Assembly: GCA_038503035.1 (NCBI GenBank)
Contig: JAVSML010000028.1
Location: 805,412-869,411 of the forward strand
Direction: 5' to 3'
DNA length: 64,000 nucleotides
Origin: Crocodylus rhombifer
Taxonomy: Eukaryota; Chordata; Crocodylia; Crocodylidae
The notes under the pieces were generated by a model. It saw only the letters and a list, made by a program, of their open reading frames with translations, was not told the DNA's origin and did no database searches. Made by a program: the position numbers and the translations under genes. Positions 1 to 13,023 of this stretch are shown piece by piece (within the stretch, counting starts at the first letter, position 1; the number at the start of each line of letters is the position of its first letter).

Positions 1-62
1 GGACTCGATGATCTATTGAGGTCCCTTCCGACCGTAGCATCTATGAATCTATGAATCTATGA
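1..62 (+). mobile_element. CR1 LINE 3' tail
   Basis: The sequence carries the CR1 3' signature: a ggactcgatgatct block, then aggtcccttccgaccgtag, then three ctatgaat-type octamer repeats. This is the last part of a + strand CR1 whose body lies outside the window. The tail form with a cgatgatct block is typical of crocodilian CR1 copies. Confidence 0.85.
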
Positions 63-230
63 AAATCTGCACCTAGACATTCCTGTACAGTCTGGTACTC
101 TGGCATGATATACTATGATGTCAACATCACAAGTAAAATGCTTCAAGAAGTTGAACTAGATACTGAACAAGCCATGCATCAGCTGCAAAGACCTAAAGGA
201 TTTCCTAGTAAACTACCATCCAGATAAAAG

Positions 231-665
231 CAGTGGAGTCAAACATATAACCTGTGGAACCTTATGGTCCATCATTTGGATTTTGGACCAATGGATCCAG
301 TCTGGCTTGTGGGCTGGGTCCAGCCTACAAGCTTTCAGCTCAGTGTGTGTGCTGCATAGGGTGTGACACCAGACCTCTCCTGTGCTCTGGTTCCAGCATG
401 CACAGACAGCCTGCAGCCCAATCTGGACCGTTCCCAAAGCCAGCTTGCAGGACCAGTCCAGTGTAGCACTGCCTGCAGCACAGTCCCCACAGTGGGACTG
501 GCAAGCATTACACACAGCACAGGGGGCTGGCATAAGGTGCACATTGTGTGTAGCACCCCACCAGACCACCCCTATGTGCTGGCTTTGGCACAGCTCAGTC
601 CAGCCCACAGGCCAGCCCAGTCACCCTCATCTAGGTTGTGGGGCTGAATGAGTTTGACATCCCTG
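231..665. mobile_element. Nonautonomous hAT-type DNA transposon
   Basis: The left end CAGTGGAGTCAAAC is matched in inverse by the right end, whose complement reads CAGGGATGTCAAAC. The flanks gataaaag (223-230) and gataagag (667-674) look like an aged 8-bp target duplication offset by one base. The 435 bp interior is GC-rich with no transposase. The open frames inside it are composition effects. Superfamily assignment (hAT, Charlie-like termini) is an inference from the CAG...CTG ends and the 8-bp duplication. Confidence 0.65.
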
Positions 666-673
666 AGATAAGA

Positions 674-1847
674 GATTCACAAGTGTCCTGTCTCATGTTA
701 GGGATCTGGCTAACAAGCTACAATATCAAGTTATTTTTCTACAAGAAAAACAATTTAGAATATGAGCCATAAAAAGAACACTTGATTAAAAGGCCAGAGA
801 TGAACTCTTCAGTAATACAGAACAAAATATATATGATTTTTTTTCTGTTACTTGCTGGGATTTATGAGTTTCTCGGTCTAAGGGAATCCAGATCCCTTTG
901 AAATAAAGTCTTCTACTTTCTTCCTGAATGAGTGCTTTGGAGCCCTTCAGAATGCTTACCCAGGAGATAGGAAGTCTGTGTTCAATACGCTGTTCTGCCA
1001 AAAAGGTTTCACACCCACAGCTCCTATGTGGGCTGATAACATGTTTACATGGCAGCCACTGGCTCAAAACCACCCCCCAGAAGTAACCCTTGGTGAAGAG
1101 ATAAGAACTTAGAATTCCCACCTACTAATTTAACATGGAAGCCACAGTGCTACAAAATCAGGCTCCCTCTTATGCTCTTTTCCTGCTTCCTTGAATCTTA
1201 CCTTCCTGTCTATATACTGGAATAGCTTCAAGGAGAAAGATGATGAATGTGCCTACCTGTCCTAGTTCATAGTTTGTTGTTTAGATCACACCCTTATGGC
1301 TAAAGGATGGGGATTTGAAACCCCTCAATCTGAATAGGACATTGAACTAAGGTTGATGACTTCCTTAGGGTGTATTCTGAGGGTATTCTCCATGTCCCAC
1401 AAGAGTGGCCCAAGTACCAGGCTATAAACTGGAATGATTCTACATTTTACATCAGTCATCTGCACAGTAGTAAAGCATGGAGAGAAGGGATGGATAATAC
1501 ACCTCCCTGGCCTATCCTCAGAGGGAAGTATAGGAAATATCACTCACCTCTCCTCAGCAGATGGGAAGAAAGGGAGGACTAGTTTCACTTCTAGACATGC
1601 AGTCAGCCATGTGGATTACTGCTGAGTTTTACTTTGGAATTTTTCTCTTGCTTTCTTCAGTCTTGAATCTGATGAATTGTATGGCGCATGAGAGTTTATG
1701 CATCTCTGATTCAGTTAGTCTATAAGTACACCTTGCCTTCAATCTCACAGGTAGTCACTGCCACCAGGAAGGGAAAGAGCTCAGGTTATGGTTATAGTCT
1801 TCTCCCCTCCAGTGAGGATCATTTGCCCTGGTAGAAGGAAAAACATT
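674..1847. other. Intronic sequence without recognised features
   Basis: I see AT-rich unique sequence here with no exon, repeat boundary or conserved motif I can name. Confidence 0.5.
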
Positions 1848-3196
1848 ATGCCAATATTTCAGAAAGGGGGGAAAGGAGGATCCAGGGAACTACAGACCAG
1901 TCAGCCTCACCTTGGTCACTGAAAAAATCATGGAGCAGGCCCTCAAGGAGTCAATTTCTAAGCACTTGGAGGAGAAGAAGGTGATTAGGAACAGTCAGCA
2001 TCAATTCACCAGGGGAAGTCATGCCTGCTCAACCTGATTGCCTTCTATGATGAGATGACTGGCTCTGTAGATGCCTTGATTTTATCAAGGCTTTTCATAC
2101 CGTTTCTCACAACATTCTCACAGGCAAGCTAAGGAAGGCTGGATGAATGGAGTGAAAGGTTGATAGGAAACTGGCTGGAGCACTGGACTCAGAGGGTAGT
2201 AATCAATGGCTTAATGTTAAGTTGGCAGCTGCTATCAAATAGAGTGCCCCAGGGGTTGGTCCTGAGGCTAATTTTGTTCAATGTTTTCATTAATGGCCTG
2301 GAAGATGGCAGTGAGGGCACCCTCAGCAAGTTTACAGATGACACCAAGCTGGGGGGAGTCATAGATAGGCTGGAGGGTAGGGCTAGGATTCAGAGTGACC
2401 TAGACAAATTGGGGGATTGAATCAAAAGAAATATTGTGAGGTCCATGAAGGACAAGTGAAAAGTCCTACACTTACGACGGAACAATCCCATGCACTGGTA
2501 CAGGCTGGGGACCCACTGGATGGCCAGCGGCTCTGCAGAAAAGGACCAGGGGGTTACAGTGGAATTTAAGCTGAATATGAGCCAACAATGTGCCCTTGTT
2601 GCCAAGCAGGCTAACAGTATAGTGGGCTGCATTGGTAGGTGTGTTGCAAGCAGGTCAAGGGAAGTGATTATTCCCCTCTGTTCACCACTGGTGAGTCTAC
2701 ATTTGGAGTATTGTGTTCAGTTTTGGGCGCCCCACTACAGAAAGGATGTGGACAAATTGGACAGTCCAGCAGAGGGCAACAAAAATGGTTCAGGGGCTGG
2801 GGTACATGACTTCTGAGGAGAGGCTGAGGGAACTGGGTTTATTTAGTTTGGAGAAGAGAAGACATGGGAATTTAATTTCATCCTTCAACTACCTTAAGGG
2901 AGCTTTGAAAGAGGACAGAGTTAGATTGTTCTCAGTGGTGACAGATGACAGAACAAGGAGCAATGGTCTCAAGTTCCAGCAAGGGAAGTTTAAGTTAGAT
3001 ACCAGGAAGAATTTTCTCACTAAGAGGTTGGTAAAACACTGGAACAGGTTACCCAGAGAGGTAGTGGAATTTCCATCCTTGGAGGTTTTCATGACCCAGC
3101 TAGACAAAGCTTTGGCTGGGGTGATCTAGTTGAGCAGGGGGTTGGACCTCCTGAGGTCCCTTCCAACCCCAATTTTCTTTGATTCTATGATTCTAA
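1848..3196 (+). mobile_element. CR1 LINE, 5'-truncated, decayed
   Basis: The copy begins inside the reverse transcriptase region near the NYRPVSL motif (1893 on) and runs to a complete 3' end with a gaggtcccttccaacccc block and ttctatgattcta tail at 3196. Recognisable RT segments include WLEHWTQRVVING, RVPQGLVL and KFTDDTKLG, the last being the catalytic FADD box with Ala replaced by Thr. The C-terminal [21 protein letters not shown] and [14 protein letters not shown] segments are also present. Stops and frameshifts break it into several frames. CR1 elements copy themselves by target-primed reverse transcription and are usually 5'-truncated, as here. Confidence 0.93.
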
Positions 3197-3589
3197 ACCC
3201 TGGTCCCTGCAGTAGATTCAAATCAACTTGCAGGTCTAACTCTGACATCCAATTCCTCCCTTCAAAGAAATCCTACAGCACTGACAGTCCGTAAAACCTC
3301 CCTCTGGGGATAATAGTGACTGTGAGTAGCTGTAAAGCAAAACTAAAAGTCACTACCAAGGCAATTGGACTTTTGATTTTTCCAATTATGATACACTATA
3401 CTTTCCAATTTTGAAATACTAACTAAAGGATGCACAAGAGCAATCTCACCTATCTATGAGAGGAAAGCTTGACTGTTCTTCAACCTACTGTTGACAGCTA
3501 TACCTTGCTCAAGCAATCAGCACTGGAACACATCACCAGGGAAATGAAACCACATGCAGGCCTTCTACAAGACACACATATAGAACATC

Positions 3590-6400
3590 TTGGAAGATGA
3601 AGCTGTCAGGCAGCAACCTTGCAGACTCTGTAGCCAGCAAGATCCATGTCCTTGCTACCTTCATCAGAAATGACCTGCCTTCCACTACCAAGGGACCTAA
3701 GTTCTCACAGAGTGCAACAGAATGGAGTGCTGTCCAGGTCAATGACATAATCATCATCAACACACACAAACCACCTTCTGACATATTGCCAATCATATCC
3801 CTGCCTAATTATAACTATATGACTTTTTATGTAGGAGACTTCAACTGTCAACTTCAAGATTGGGAATATCCATTAACAGTAGCAGTGGAGATAATCTTTG
3901 TCTCTGGACAAGACTGAATGATATAACTCTCATCTATGACCAGAAGGAGCCACATACCTTCCACTCTGAATGTTGATACATTCAGGCACACATAGATCTT
4001 ACCTGGTAGAAGGGCAACTTGAGTAAAATACCAATAAGAAAAGTACTTGACAAGTTTCCATCATCCCAGCACAGACCCTCACTCATCAGTACTGACAATA
4101 TGATTTTTCAGCCCGCACTATCCAGACCAGCTCCAAGATGGAATTTTCACGCTGACCAACAAGAGAGCAAGCCAACTAGAGGAACCATCAGAAACCAGCA
4201 ATGATCAAGGCTACAATACATTTACCAACTACCTAATAGAAATAGCTAAGCTCTGTACCTAGAGAATATACAAGTCATTATGTGCCATTCTGGGATGAAC
4301 AGCTCTTGAATATCATCAAGCAATGCAATGATCCTGCAACCACAAAAAGAACATCAAACAGCTGGCTACATCAAACACTGGCAAAAGGAGGCAAAAAGGA
4401 GAAATGGCTTATTACTATAGATGGGTTGCTTGATACACCCAAGCAAACACACACGGTGCATCTTTAACTGCCTTCCAGGCAAAGACACCGAATATGACCT
4501 TGCCCTGTGTCAACAAATTCCATTGTGAAATTACTGTGCAACAACAGCAAGTACAGTGACCCAAGCAAGTAACACACACAAATTATTAGACATCTAACTA
4601 ATGACAAACGTAAATTGCCAACCTTCATTTAACTGCCCCCATTTCTTACAAGAAGTTCAACACAGCTATTAAAGTGATTAAGACTAATAAGTCTGCTGGA
4701 CCAGATAAAATATTTCCAGAATTTGTTACCAAGCTCGAAACAACAATGAAAAGATGGCTTCAGAAATTAATGTATAAATGTCTAGAAAGTAATAGACTTC
4801 CAAAAATATGGAGAGAAGCTGGTATCATTGCTATCCTGAAACCCAATAAACCATCAGAGGATCCAAAGAGCTACTGACCCATCACACTATTCTGCATTAC
4901 ATACAAACTCATGGAGCTCATAATCCTGAATAGAATATAAAACATCATTGAGCCCCAACTCCCAAAGGAACTAACTGGCTTTCGGAAAAAAACTGGTATA
5001 CCACTGACAAAGTTACATTACTTATATCTGACACAGAAAATGGATCTGAAATGAGGCAGAAAACAGGTGGGGTCTTTATCAACCTCAGAGCTGCCATCAA
5101 GACTGTATCATATCAAGGCCTCAAATGTAAACTGCACTCTTTGATACCTGACCACAAGCTACGTGCTTTCATCATGAATATGATCTCCAGCAAATCATTA
5201 AAACTCACTACTAGCAAAGGAGAAAAAAGCAAAGTATGAACTCTGAAGAATGGAGCCCCCCAAGGGTCAGTGCTAGCACAAGTACTTTTCAATGAATAGT
5301 CCTCAGACTTCCTGCATAGAACATCTAAGTGATACATGTATGCTGATGATGTTGCCCTAACAGCCCAAGGAACAGACATGACAGAACTGGAAAAGACACT
5401 GAGTACTGACATGGAACTCATCCCTGACTATCTCCACAAGTGGCGCTTAAAGTTGAGCATCAAGAAATAAGTATCTTCACTCTTACACCTGGATAATTGT
5501 CAAGCCACAAGCAAGATGAATATCAAAATTAGGTAACCACATCCTTCCCCATGAGCATACTTCAGCTTAGCTAAGGGTCACATTAGACCATTCCCTCACC
5601 TACAGACACTGCATTCGGAAGGTCAGCAGTAAAGTCTCTGCTGCCTTATGGTAGCTGTCTTAAGCTATTTAGCTAGCACAATATGGGGTGCCAACTTCAA
5701 AGTGCTCAGAACCATCACACTTGAAAGGTATATGCACCAGCAGAATATTGTGCTCCTATATGGTCCAGAAGTTGTCACTCTAAAAGCTTGACACTGTACT
5801 TAACAGTGCACTGAAACTCATAACAGGCCGCACAACTTACAGATTTACTTCCTGTGCTCTCAGGCATTAGAGAAAGTGATATAAGAAGAAAGACCCTAAC
5901 ATCATTAGTAACAATAGAGGCAAGAGATGATGACAATCACATGCTCCATCAACTGTTAACTGAGGGCCTGAATAGATGGAGGCTTAAGAGGCTTAAAAGT
6001 CGTAAACCATTTGTACATGAAGCCTACAAGTTCCTGGAAAAAACTGGGGATACTGGATCAAACCTATAAGCAGCAATAAAGTGGGACAACTGCTGGGAAA
6101 GGTCATAGCTATTCCTACAGTGTTTTTATGCCAACACTAAACAAGTCCGCCATTGGTCACGACCTTGACAGAGAAATTTGAGACAAGTTGAACAGATTGA
6201 GATCTGGCTATGGGCCCTTCAAAACAACACTTCCCAAGACGAACATCTTGGACAGCGCCCTGTGTGAATGCAGTGTCCAACAAACAGTACAGCACTTAAT
6301 TGAAAGCTTTAATCTTTACAAATGCCCAGACAGGGTAGATAGAATCTGTACATTGAGCAATAATACTAGATAATGGCTCATAGATTTCAAAGTTGATATC
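3590..6400 (+). mobile_element. Old non-CR1 LINE (jockey/I-group-like), nearly full ORF2 but decayed
   Basis: Translated pieces in order show an endonuclease domain (NVYKPP-like NTHKPP near 3765, GDFNCQLQDW near 3834), then RT motifs KSAGPDKIFPEF (4687), IAILKPNKPSEDPKSY (4826), NGAPQGSVLAQVLF (about 5250), YADDVALTAQGTDMTE (about 5340), and a C-terminal RLRSGYGPFK plus CECSVQQTVQHLI cysteine/histidine motif (about 6190-6300). The YADD box and the terminal Cys-x-Cys...His motif differ from CR1, so this is a separate LINE lineage. Many stops and frameshifts show it is dead. I cannot name the clade firmly; jockey- or I-related is the best guess. Confidence 0.7.
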
Positions 6401-7785
6401 TGATGACATATGAAGAACATATTTACCTAATAAATTGGGTCTGGTTATGACAGTTGGTCATTTTCTTAGTCAAGGGAAAATTTTTATCCCCTGTGGAGTA
6501 TGAAGTTGAAGATAGCCAAGCATTTTGTTCATGCAAAGTTACCTTGTTGGATGCTTCACCTTGCTAAACAGTTCCTATAATCCTCCCAGTTCAGAAACAC
6601 TGAACAGAGACAACTACTTCTGCACCTTGTGGTCAGATTAAAAAAGCCTAAAAGGGATAGTTTTCTATGTTTCTTTTGTTGGCAATACAGCAATTTACTC
6701 TGGTATAAAAAATTGTGTAAAATCATCACTGTCTGACGATTTGGTTGATGGTGTTTGCTTTTTATTTTAAAGGTTAATGTGATCTTAGCTTCCGTATGAT
6801 TTACTCAATTTCAGACTGCTTCTGTATTTTAGAAAAACTTCTGAACTAATCTTTATATATGTATGTATAAAAATAAAATCATATAATATCATAATTATGG
6901 TTAAAGGATGAGAAAGTTATGTCCTTTCTAGAAGCCTTATAACTTGTTGCATTGAGTTAATGTGTTAAACCTTGCTCTTAGTTTAGTGGGGTGGGTCTTG
7001 CAGGCATTGTGTAAATCAGAGTAGAATTTGACTCTATCTGCAACTAAGCAACCAGAAGCATTCAGTGTGTTTTCTTTTAGAAAAAAAACTCCTCATTCTG
7101 TAAAGACTCTTTAAAAGAAGACAATTACGGCTGTGGAATTCAGCCATCAGCATCTGAGGAGAAGTAGGTTGCTACAGAGTTGTTTATATATATAGTCGAT
7201 GGCATTCAGGTATAACATAGATTGAAAGAGACACTTATTTAAAGGTAAGATACAGAGAACATATACATTACATGGTAAATATATTGACAAAACTGTCCTG
7301 AAGGAAAAATACTCAGTCAGTTGGATTATCTACATTCTAACAAGATTACCTATTTATAGGCCTCCAGAGATTTGCTGGTTGAGTAATGAGAGGAGGTCTA
7401 GACAGGGCTATACTCTAACAAAACGTTTTTAGTTCTTGTGTCATATGGCTTGCTAAAAGAAAAATATTTTTGGCCCTTATCATCATAATGCAATCTCTCA
7501 GTGCAATCTGTGTTATGTTTTTTAAAGATATACCCTTGTAAAAACAAAGTATATCTATCATGGCATCCCCAATTCTGCAGCAGGTCATTTTGAAGGGCAG
7601 TGGTTCAGCCTGCACAGATATCTCCTCCATATTGGACTGACTACTGTCTTATGTGGTCTCTGTCAACAGATAATAATAAGTTATGTTAAGTTTTATAACT
7701 TATGTATTTGTATGAAACATAGTATTCAATATCAGATATGTACTTTAGCAATCCAGGGAAGCATAACAATCAACTTGTTTATTAT
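6401..7785. other. AT-rich intronic sequence, nothing recognised
   Basis: This is AT-rich sequence with short TATA runs (for example around 6855-6880 and 7185-7195). I see no coding exon or transposon end. Confidence 0.45.
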
Positions 7786-7791
7786 TAGCTA

Positions 7792-8868
7792 CTTGGGTTG
7801 CCAATTGCTAGAGGGCCATACCCAGAGAGTGGTGGCGGAGATGTCTTTTTCGACCTGGAAGGATGTGGGCAGTGGGGTTCCACAGGGCTTGGTCCTCAGG
7901 CCTGCGCTGTTCAACATCTTCATCAGCAACTTGGACGAGGGGGTGAATAGCACCTGGTTCAAATTCATGAATGACACTAAGATGTGTGGGGAGGTGAGCA
8001 CGCTAGAGGGGAGGGACAAGCTGCAATTAGATATGGACAGGTTACAGAGGTGAGCAGAAGAGAATAGGATGGGTTTCAACACTGACAAGTGCAAGGTACT
8101 GCACCTGGGGAGGAAGAACCAGCAGTACACCTACAGGCTGGGGAACTCCCCTCTCACCAACACAGAGGCAGAAAAGGATCTTGGAGTCATTATTGACTCA
8201 AAGATAAACATGGGCCACATTAAATGAATGTGGGGATGCAGTCAGAAAGGTTAACTGCACCTTGTCATGCATCCACAGATGCATCTCAAGCAGGTCCAAG
8301 GAGATGATCCTCCCCCTCTATGTGACCTTGGTCAGGCCCAAGTTGGAGTACTGCATCCAGTTCTTGATGCTGCACTTCAGGAGGGATGTGGACAACATGG
8401 AGAGGGTCCAGAGGAGGGCCACTCGCATGGTCAGAGGGCAGCAGGGCAGGTCCTATGAGGAGAGGCTACAGGATCTGAAGCTATTCAGCCTCCACAAGAG
8501 GAAGCTAAGAGGGGATCTGGTGGCTGTCTATAAACTGGCCAAGTGAGACAGCAGGCAATGGGAGAGTCCCTGTTCCCCCGAGCACTACGGGGGGTAACAA
8601 GGAACAATGGCCATAAGCTGACAAAGAGCAGATTCAGGCTGGATATCAGGAGGCACTACTTCATAATCAGGGCGGCTTGGATCTGGAACCAACTTCCAAG
8701 AGAAGTGGTGCTGGCTCCTACCCTGGCAGTCTTTAAGAGGAGGCTGGATGTACACCTTGCTGGGGTCGTCTAACCCCAGCATTCCTTCCTGGCTGTCGCA
8801 GGGGGTTGGACTTGATGATCTGCTCAGGTCCCTTCCGACCCTACTAACTATGAAACTATGAAACTACT
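7792..8868 (+). mobile_element. CR1 LINE, 5'-truncated
   Basis: The copy starts within the RT core at a segment equivalent to NWLEGHTQRVV and contains GSGVPQGLVL, FMNDTKMCG (the FADD box with two changes, so catalytically dead) and the C-terminal block LPREVVLAPTLAVFKRRLDVHLAGVV ending at 8773. The 3' end has gatgatctgctcaggtccc and ctatgaaactatgaaac repeats to about 8868. It is the same subfamily as the copy at 48.2-49.5 kb, judged by the shared 3' end and the LPREVV...RRLD.HLAGVV terminus. Confidence 0.93.
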
Positions 8869-10465
8869 TTTTTAAACCTAGAGATTAAGGGCATTATTAC
8901 TCACTCCATAACAATGGGAATTCCAGTAGCATATGTATCAAGCAGTTGGGGAGAGAAAGAGATCATCAGTGAAACAGAGCATGTTCCTGGAGGGTGAATG
9001 AAGAAGACGTGAAATAGGTAGGCAAGCCTGAGGATTGGGTGGGAGTCCCTTGCAGGGGAGGAAACATCTAAACACCTGAATGATAGGCTGATGCAGGGGA
9101 TCCAGCCAAGGAGACTGAGAGGTTAGTAGGCAACTAGCTGTTTGAAACAGAGAGCACCTGGAAGTTGGTCCAAGTTGGAAAGTAACAGTAAGACTTATTA
9201 TGTGTCCTATATTATTTCTGTATGCCTGTCTCCAAATCTAACAAACTTTGTCCAAGGCTTTCCTGCCTTGTGTATTAAACCTATTTTGGAGTTTTACCCT
9301 ATACTTTGTCTTGTGATAAGAGTGATTTTGCAGCAGGTGACAGCAGCAAGTATTCTGTTCATATGGGATGGCAGACCTATGTGGAAACTCAGGAAATGCC
9401 AAGAGTTTGTGGGATTCTCCACAACTAAAGTGTAAGGTCTGGTCAGTGTGCTGGTGAGAAGAAGACTTGCTAGGAGGAGAGGAGTTCCCCACAGACAAAA
9501 TCTGATCAGAGGCCTAAGGATATGCCACAGGATAATGTGGGGAGGGCCTAAGACTCAGCCACCACTAAGATGCGTCCAGGGTTTATCATAGTATTATAAT
9601 TCAGTGCCATTGAAGACAATCAAATTATACCACTGCAAAAATTATCTGATATTAGAATCAGATTGCAAGAGAAACACCCTTACATTAAGAGGTCCCCTTC
9701 TCACACACTCTGCTAACCACTGTACATAACTCTTGGGTGATCTAACATAATAGATAGTTCTAGGTACAAAGGTCCTTTGCATTTCCTGAGCACAGGAATC
9801 AAGCTGAGCTATAGGGAGCAATTAGGAAATAAAGTTTTTCATGTCTTCTCTTGAGACCTACAATAACTATACACTAACTGGTGACAGAATATCTGCCTTA
9901 ACACTTACACTATTAGAACGAATGCTTGGCATGATTTTTCTTTTAACATATGACTCTTACATTTAACTTTTAAGTGAATGCGTGCGTTTTTAGTCTGATG
10001 ACATGATTTACGGCTAAGATCTTAGGTAATTTAGAATTTCACTTTAAAATATTATAAGAAAGGTAACACACACTCTCTTTCCATCTTTTCACCTTTTTTG
10101 ACTGTCTTCAGGAAGTAGCACCATAATAAGAGATATTTTTAAAAATAGTAATCTTGTGAATTTAACCTGCTGCATTAATCATTCCTATCAGTTTCACTGT
10201 ATGTGTTAAGAGTTTTCCAAACTGCATCTTGTAGAGCATCTTAGTAACACATAACAACTTAGAATTGTTTTTATCTAGTGTGATGTTGTTTTAAAATGAG
10301 TTATAACATTTCATAAACATTCCCCAAATGTCATTCTTGAATATGCACTGTAATTTTTATTTTCCATGTAATTCAAATGGTTGTGTCCATGAAACCGATA
10401 ATGCCCCATTCAACCTTATAAGTTTCAACAAACATCCAGCTGTCACATCTAAGAATTAAACTATG
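8869..10465. other. Intronic sequence, nothing recognised
   Basis: This is mostly AT-rich sequence without a recognisable exon. I looked here for the FSHR exon 4 repeat and did not find it. Confidence 0.4.
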
Positions 10466-11122
10466 TACAGGTGTAGAGTATAAAATGAATATAATCCAAT
10501 GATGTGCTCTTGTTGCAAAAAAGGCCAAATACCATACCGGCTATATTAACAGCAACATCACTTGCAAGTCAAGGGAAGTGATTCTTCTGCTCTGTTTGGC
10601 ACTGGTGGGGCCTCACCTGAAGTCCTGTGCCATTTTGGGCTCTATACATCAAGAAAGATATGGACAAATTAGAAACAGTCAAGCAGATAGCAACAAAAAT
10701 AATTTGAGGTATGGGAAACCTGATTTATGAGGAAAGACTGAAAGACCTGGGATTATTTAGTCTGGGGAAGAGATTGAGAGGGGATTTTTTAACAGCCTTC
10801 AAATACCTAAAGGATGGTGATAAAATGAATGAAAGTAAACTATTCTTTGTGTCTGTAGGGGACAGGGCAAGGAGCAATGGTCTTAAAATGAAGCAAGGGA
10901 AATTTAGGTTGGATATTAAAAAGAATTTTCTCACTTTGAGGGTGGCTAAGTGTTGGAGCAGGTTACCCAGAAAGCTATCACTGAAAGCTTTTTAAGAGTA
11001 GGTTAGACCAACATGAGCTGGGATTGTTTAGTCAGGGATAATACTGCTTTGAGCTGGGGGTTAGACTAGATGGGCTCCTGATGTGCCTTCCAGTCCTACT
11101 TTTCTGTGGTTCTACGACTGGA
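10466..11122 (+). mobile_element. CR1 LINE, 3' fragment
   Basis: Only the C-terminal RT region and 3' end remain: peptides EERLKDLGLFSLGKRLRGDF, FKYLKDGDK and RARSNGLKMKQGKFRLDI, then a degraded tail with ttccagtcctac and ttctgtggttctacgac near 11120. Decay is heavier than in the copies at 14.5 and 48.2 kb. Confidence 0.88.
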
Positions 11123-11690
11123 AATGCTATAAGCTTGTGTGTTAATAACCAAATGTAGGGTTTTGTCCTGTTTGGTTCCAGTATTCTCATGAATACCTTT
11201 AGGATATTGTTAGCTATTCAAAAACATGTTAACACTTTAGGTTTGTAATAAGCATTAAATGAATGTTCACTATTTTATCCAGTCTCAGTCATGGCTTGTT
11301 ATGATCACTTAATTATTCAAGAATATGAGTATACAAAAAAATCAGTTACAGTACCAAATAAAATACTACTTTTATTAAGAGAAAAAAACTAATATTCTCT
11401 GGTAAAACTTTTCACTTCAGATACTAAACACACAAAGAAGTGATTAGCCTGTGCTGAACCCAACTAGCTAGCCCAAGCCAGAATCTATGCAGCATTGTTG
11501 ATATCGTTTTGTATTGTCTATAGTTAAAAATGTAGCATCTAAGTTGTCAAACAGGCTAAATGCTTATGAGGTGAATCAGATTCTTTATAGACTAAATCAG
11601 ATACATACACATATATACATATACATTTATACAGTATATATATAATATATATATAAATGTATGTATATATATAATGTATGTATGTATATC
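11123..11690. repeat. AT-rich intronic sequence with a TATA/TGTA microsatellite
   Basis: Unique AT-rich sequence leads into a tract of alternating tatata, tatgta and acatat repeats at about 11600-11690. It sits directly next to the 3' end of the antisense Penelope-like element, a common position for such tracts. Confidence 0.7.
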
Positions 11691-13010
11691 TCATAAGCTT
11701 TCATAAGCTCATCAGATGCTGTGAAAAGACATTAACAGAGCAGTGTATAAAATGGAAAGAGTGATTTGAATACAAAAGGCAAAAGGGCAGAGAGGAAGGG
11801 AAAGGAGGCCAATACTGGGTGAGGCAAAGAAGCAAGCAATAAACCCATAGGCACAAAGTGGTCACAAAAACTAATCCAGGTAATGAAGTAAGAATTCATA
11901 GTTGTTGTATAACCCTTAGTTAACACAATCCAGCCTATGGATGATTTCTTGTTCAACAATTTCCCATTCAAGTTAGTTATTAAAGTTTTGTTGCCTGAGA
12001 TTAGACACCCTGACATCAGGTGGTCTGCTTGGTAGGAAAGTCGGTGGCATGAAGGTAGATGTGGAGGTTGGTTTCTGATACAGTGTGGTAGTGATGTGGT
12101 CAGTGCAAACCTTTACTGTAGTGCCTAGGAAATGAAGTTGCTGGGTAGAGTATTTCAGAGTTAGCCTGAAGAAGGGGTGGAAGTTGTTAAACCCTGGTGA
12201 CATTTTTCTGGAGATTTCTTCCCATGTATCCAAACAATGAAGAGGTCATTGTTGTGCCTTAAGTATATCAAGTAGAATAGAGTGCAGCTCTGGAGGAAAC
12301 AGACTTCAACATCAGTCATAAATATGTTGGCATATTGGGGCGGGGGGGGTATACATGTGCCTGTGGCAGTGCAATTTATTTGCAGGTATAGGGAGCTGCC
12401 AAATCTGAAGTAGTTGTATGTGAGGACAAAATGGGAGAGTGTAATGAAAGCAGAAGCTGTGTCCATGTCAAAGATAATGTTCTTTACATCTTCTAATCCA
12501 TCCTCACGAGGGATATTGTGACATCCAGAGAAGCTAACGTGGTGTTTGCTGGGAGTTTGTTAATAGAGACCAGTTTCTTTAAGAAATCTGTGGCTAGCAT
12601 CTTCAGTAGCATATGGGAATAGGGTAGAGTTAACATAGCTAGAAACTTCTTCCATGATGGTGGGAGAGATAAGAGACAGTGGGGGATCCTGAGCTTCCAG
12701 GTTTGTGGATCTTGGGTAATAAGTAAATTGCCTGGCCTGGGATCCCAGGAGCTGAAAGCAGTATTCCTCTCCTGTGTTTCTAGAGGTAGATCCTTTAAGA
12801 GTTTCTCCAGTTCTTCCTGGTCTTGTGCCATGGGAGGTCTTCTGCCAGGAGTTTGTAAAACTCTGTGTTGGACAGTTGTCTCTTGGATTTCTGTTATGTA
12901 TGCCATTTGAGCTGTGACAACAGTTTCACCCTCCTTATCAACTTTTTGTATAAGAATATCCAGGTTGTTTCTAAAGTTAAATATGGCTCTCTGTTGCACA
13001 GAACTGAAGT
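11691..13010 (-). mobile_element. Penelope-like retroelement, internally deleted
   Basis: Read on the minus strand, the coding part starts near 12999 with LQQRAIFNF-like N-terminal sequence. It passes through a KLPANTTLASLDVT segment to the RT core YLQINCTATGT...PPPQYANIFMTDVE and the metal-binding box, here RHNNDLFIVW instead of the usual Y-x-D-D. It then reaches TTLYQKPTSTSTFMPPTF and jumps at about 12015-12050 to the extreme C-terminus and 3' region. The last RT part and the GIY-YIG endonuclease are missing, so an internal deletion is inferred. The 3' end has the cataagctttcataagc...catcagatgctgtgaa segment near 11692-11722, characteristic of these elements in reptiles. The catalytic residues are lost. 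Confidence 0.82.
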
Positions 13011-13023
13011 TGTAACTTAAGCA

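Noticed and set aside
213..651. Cys-rich 131-codon frame and overlapping frames
   Set aside because: They coincide with the interior of a nonautonomous hAT-type element and have no homology I recognise.
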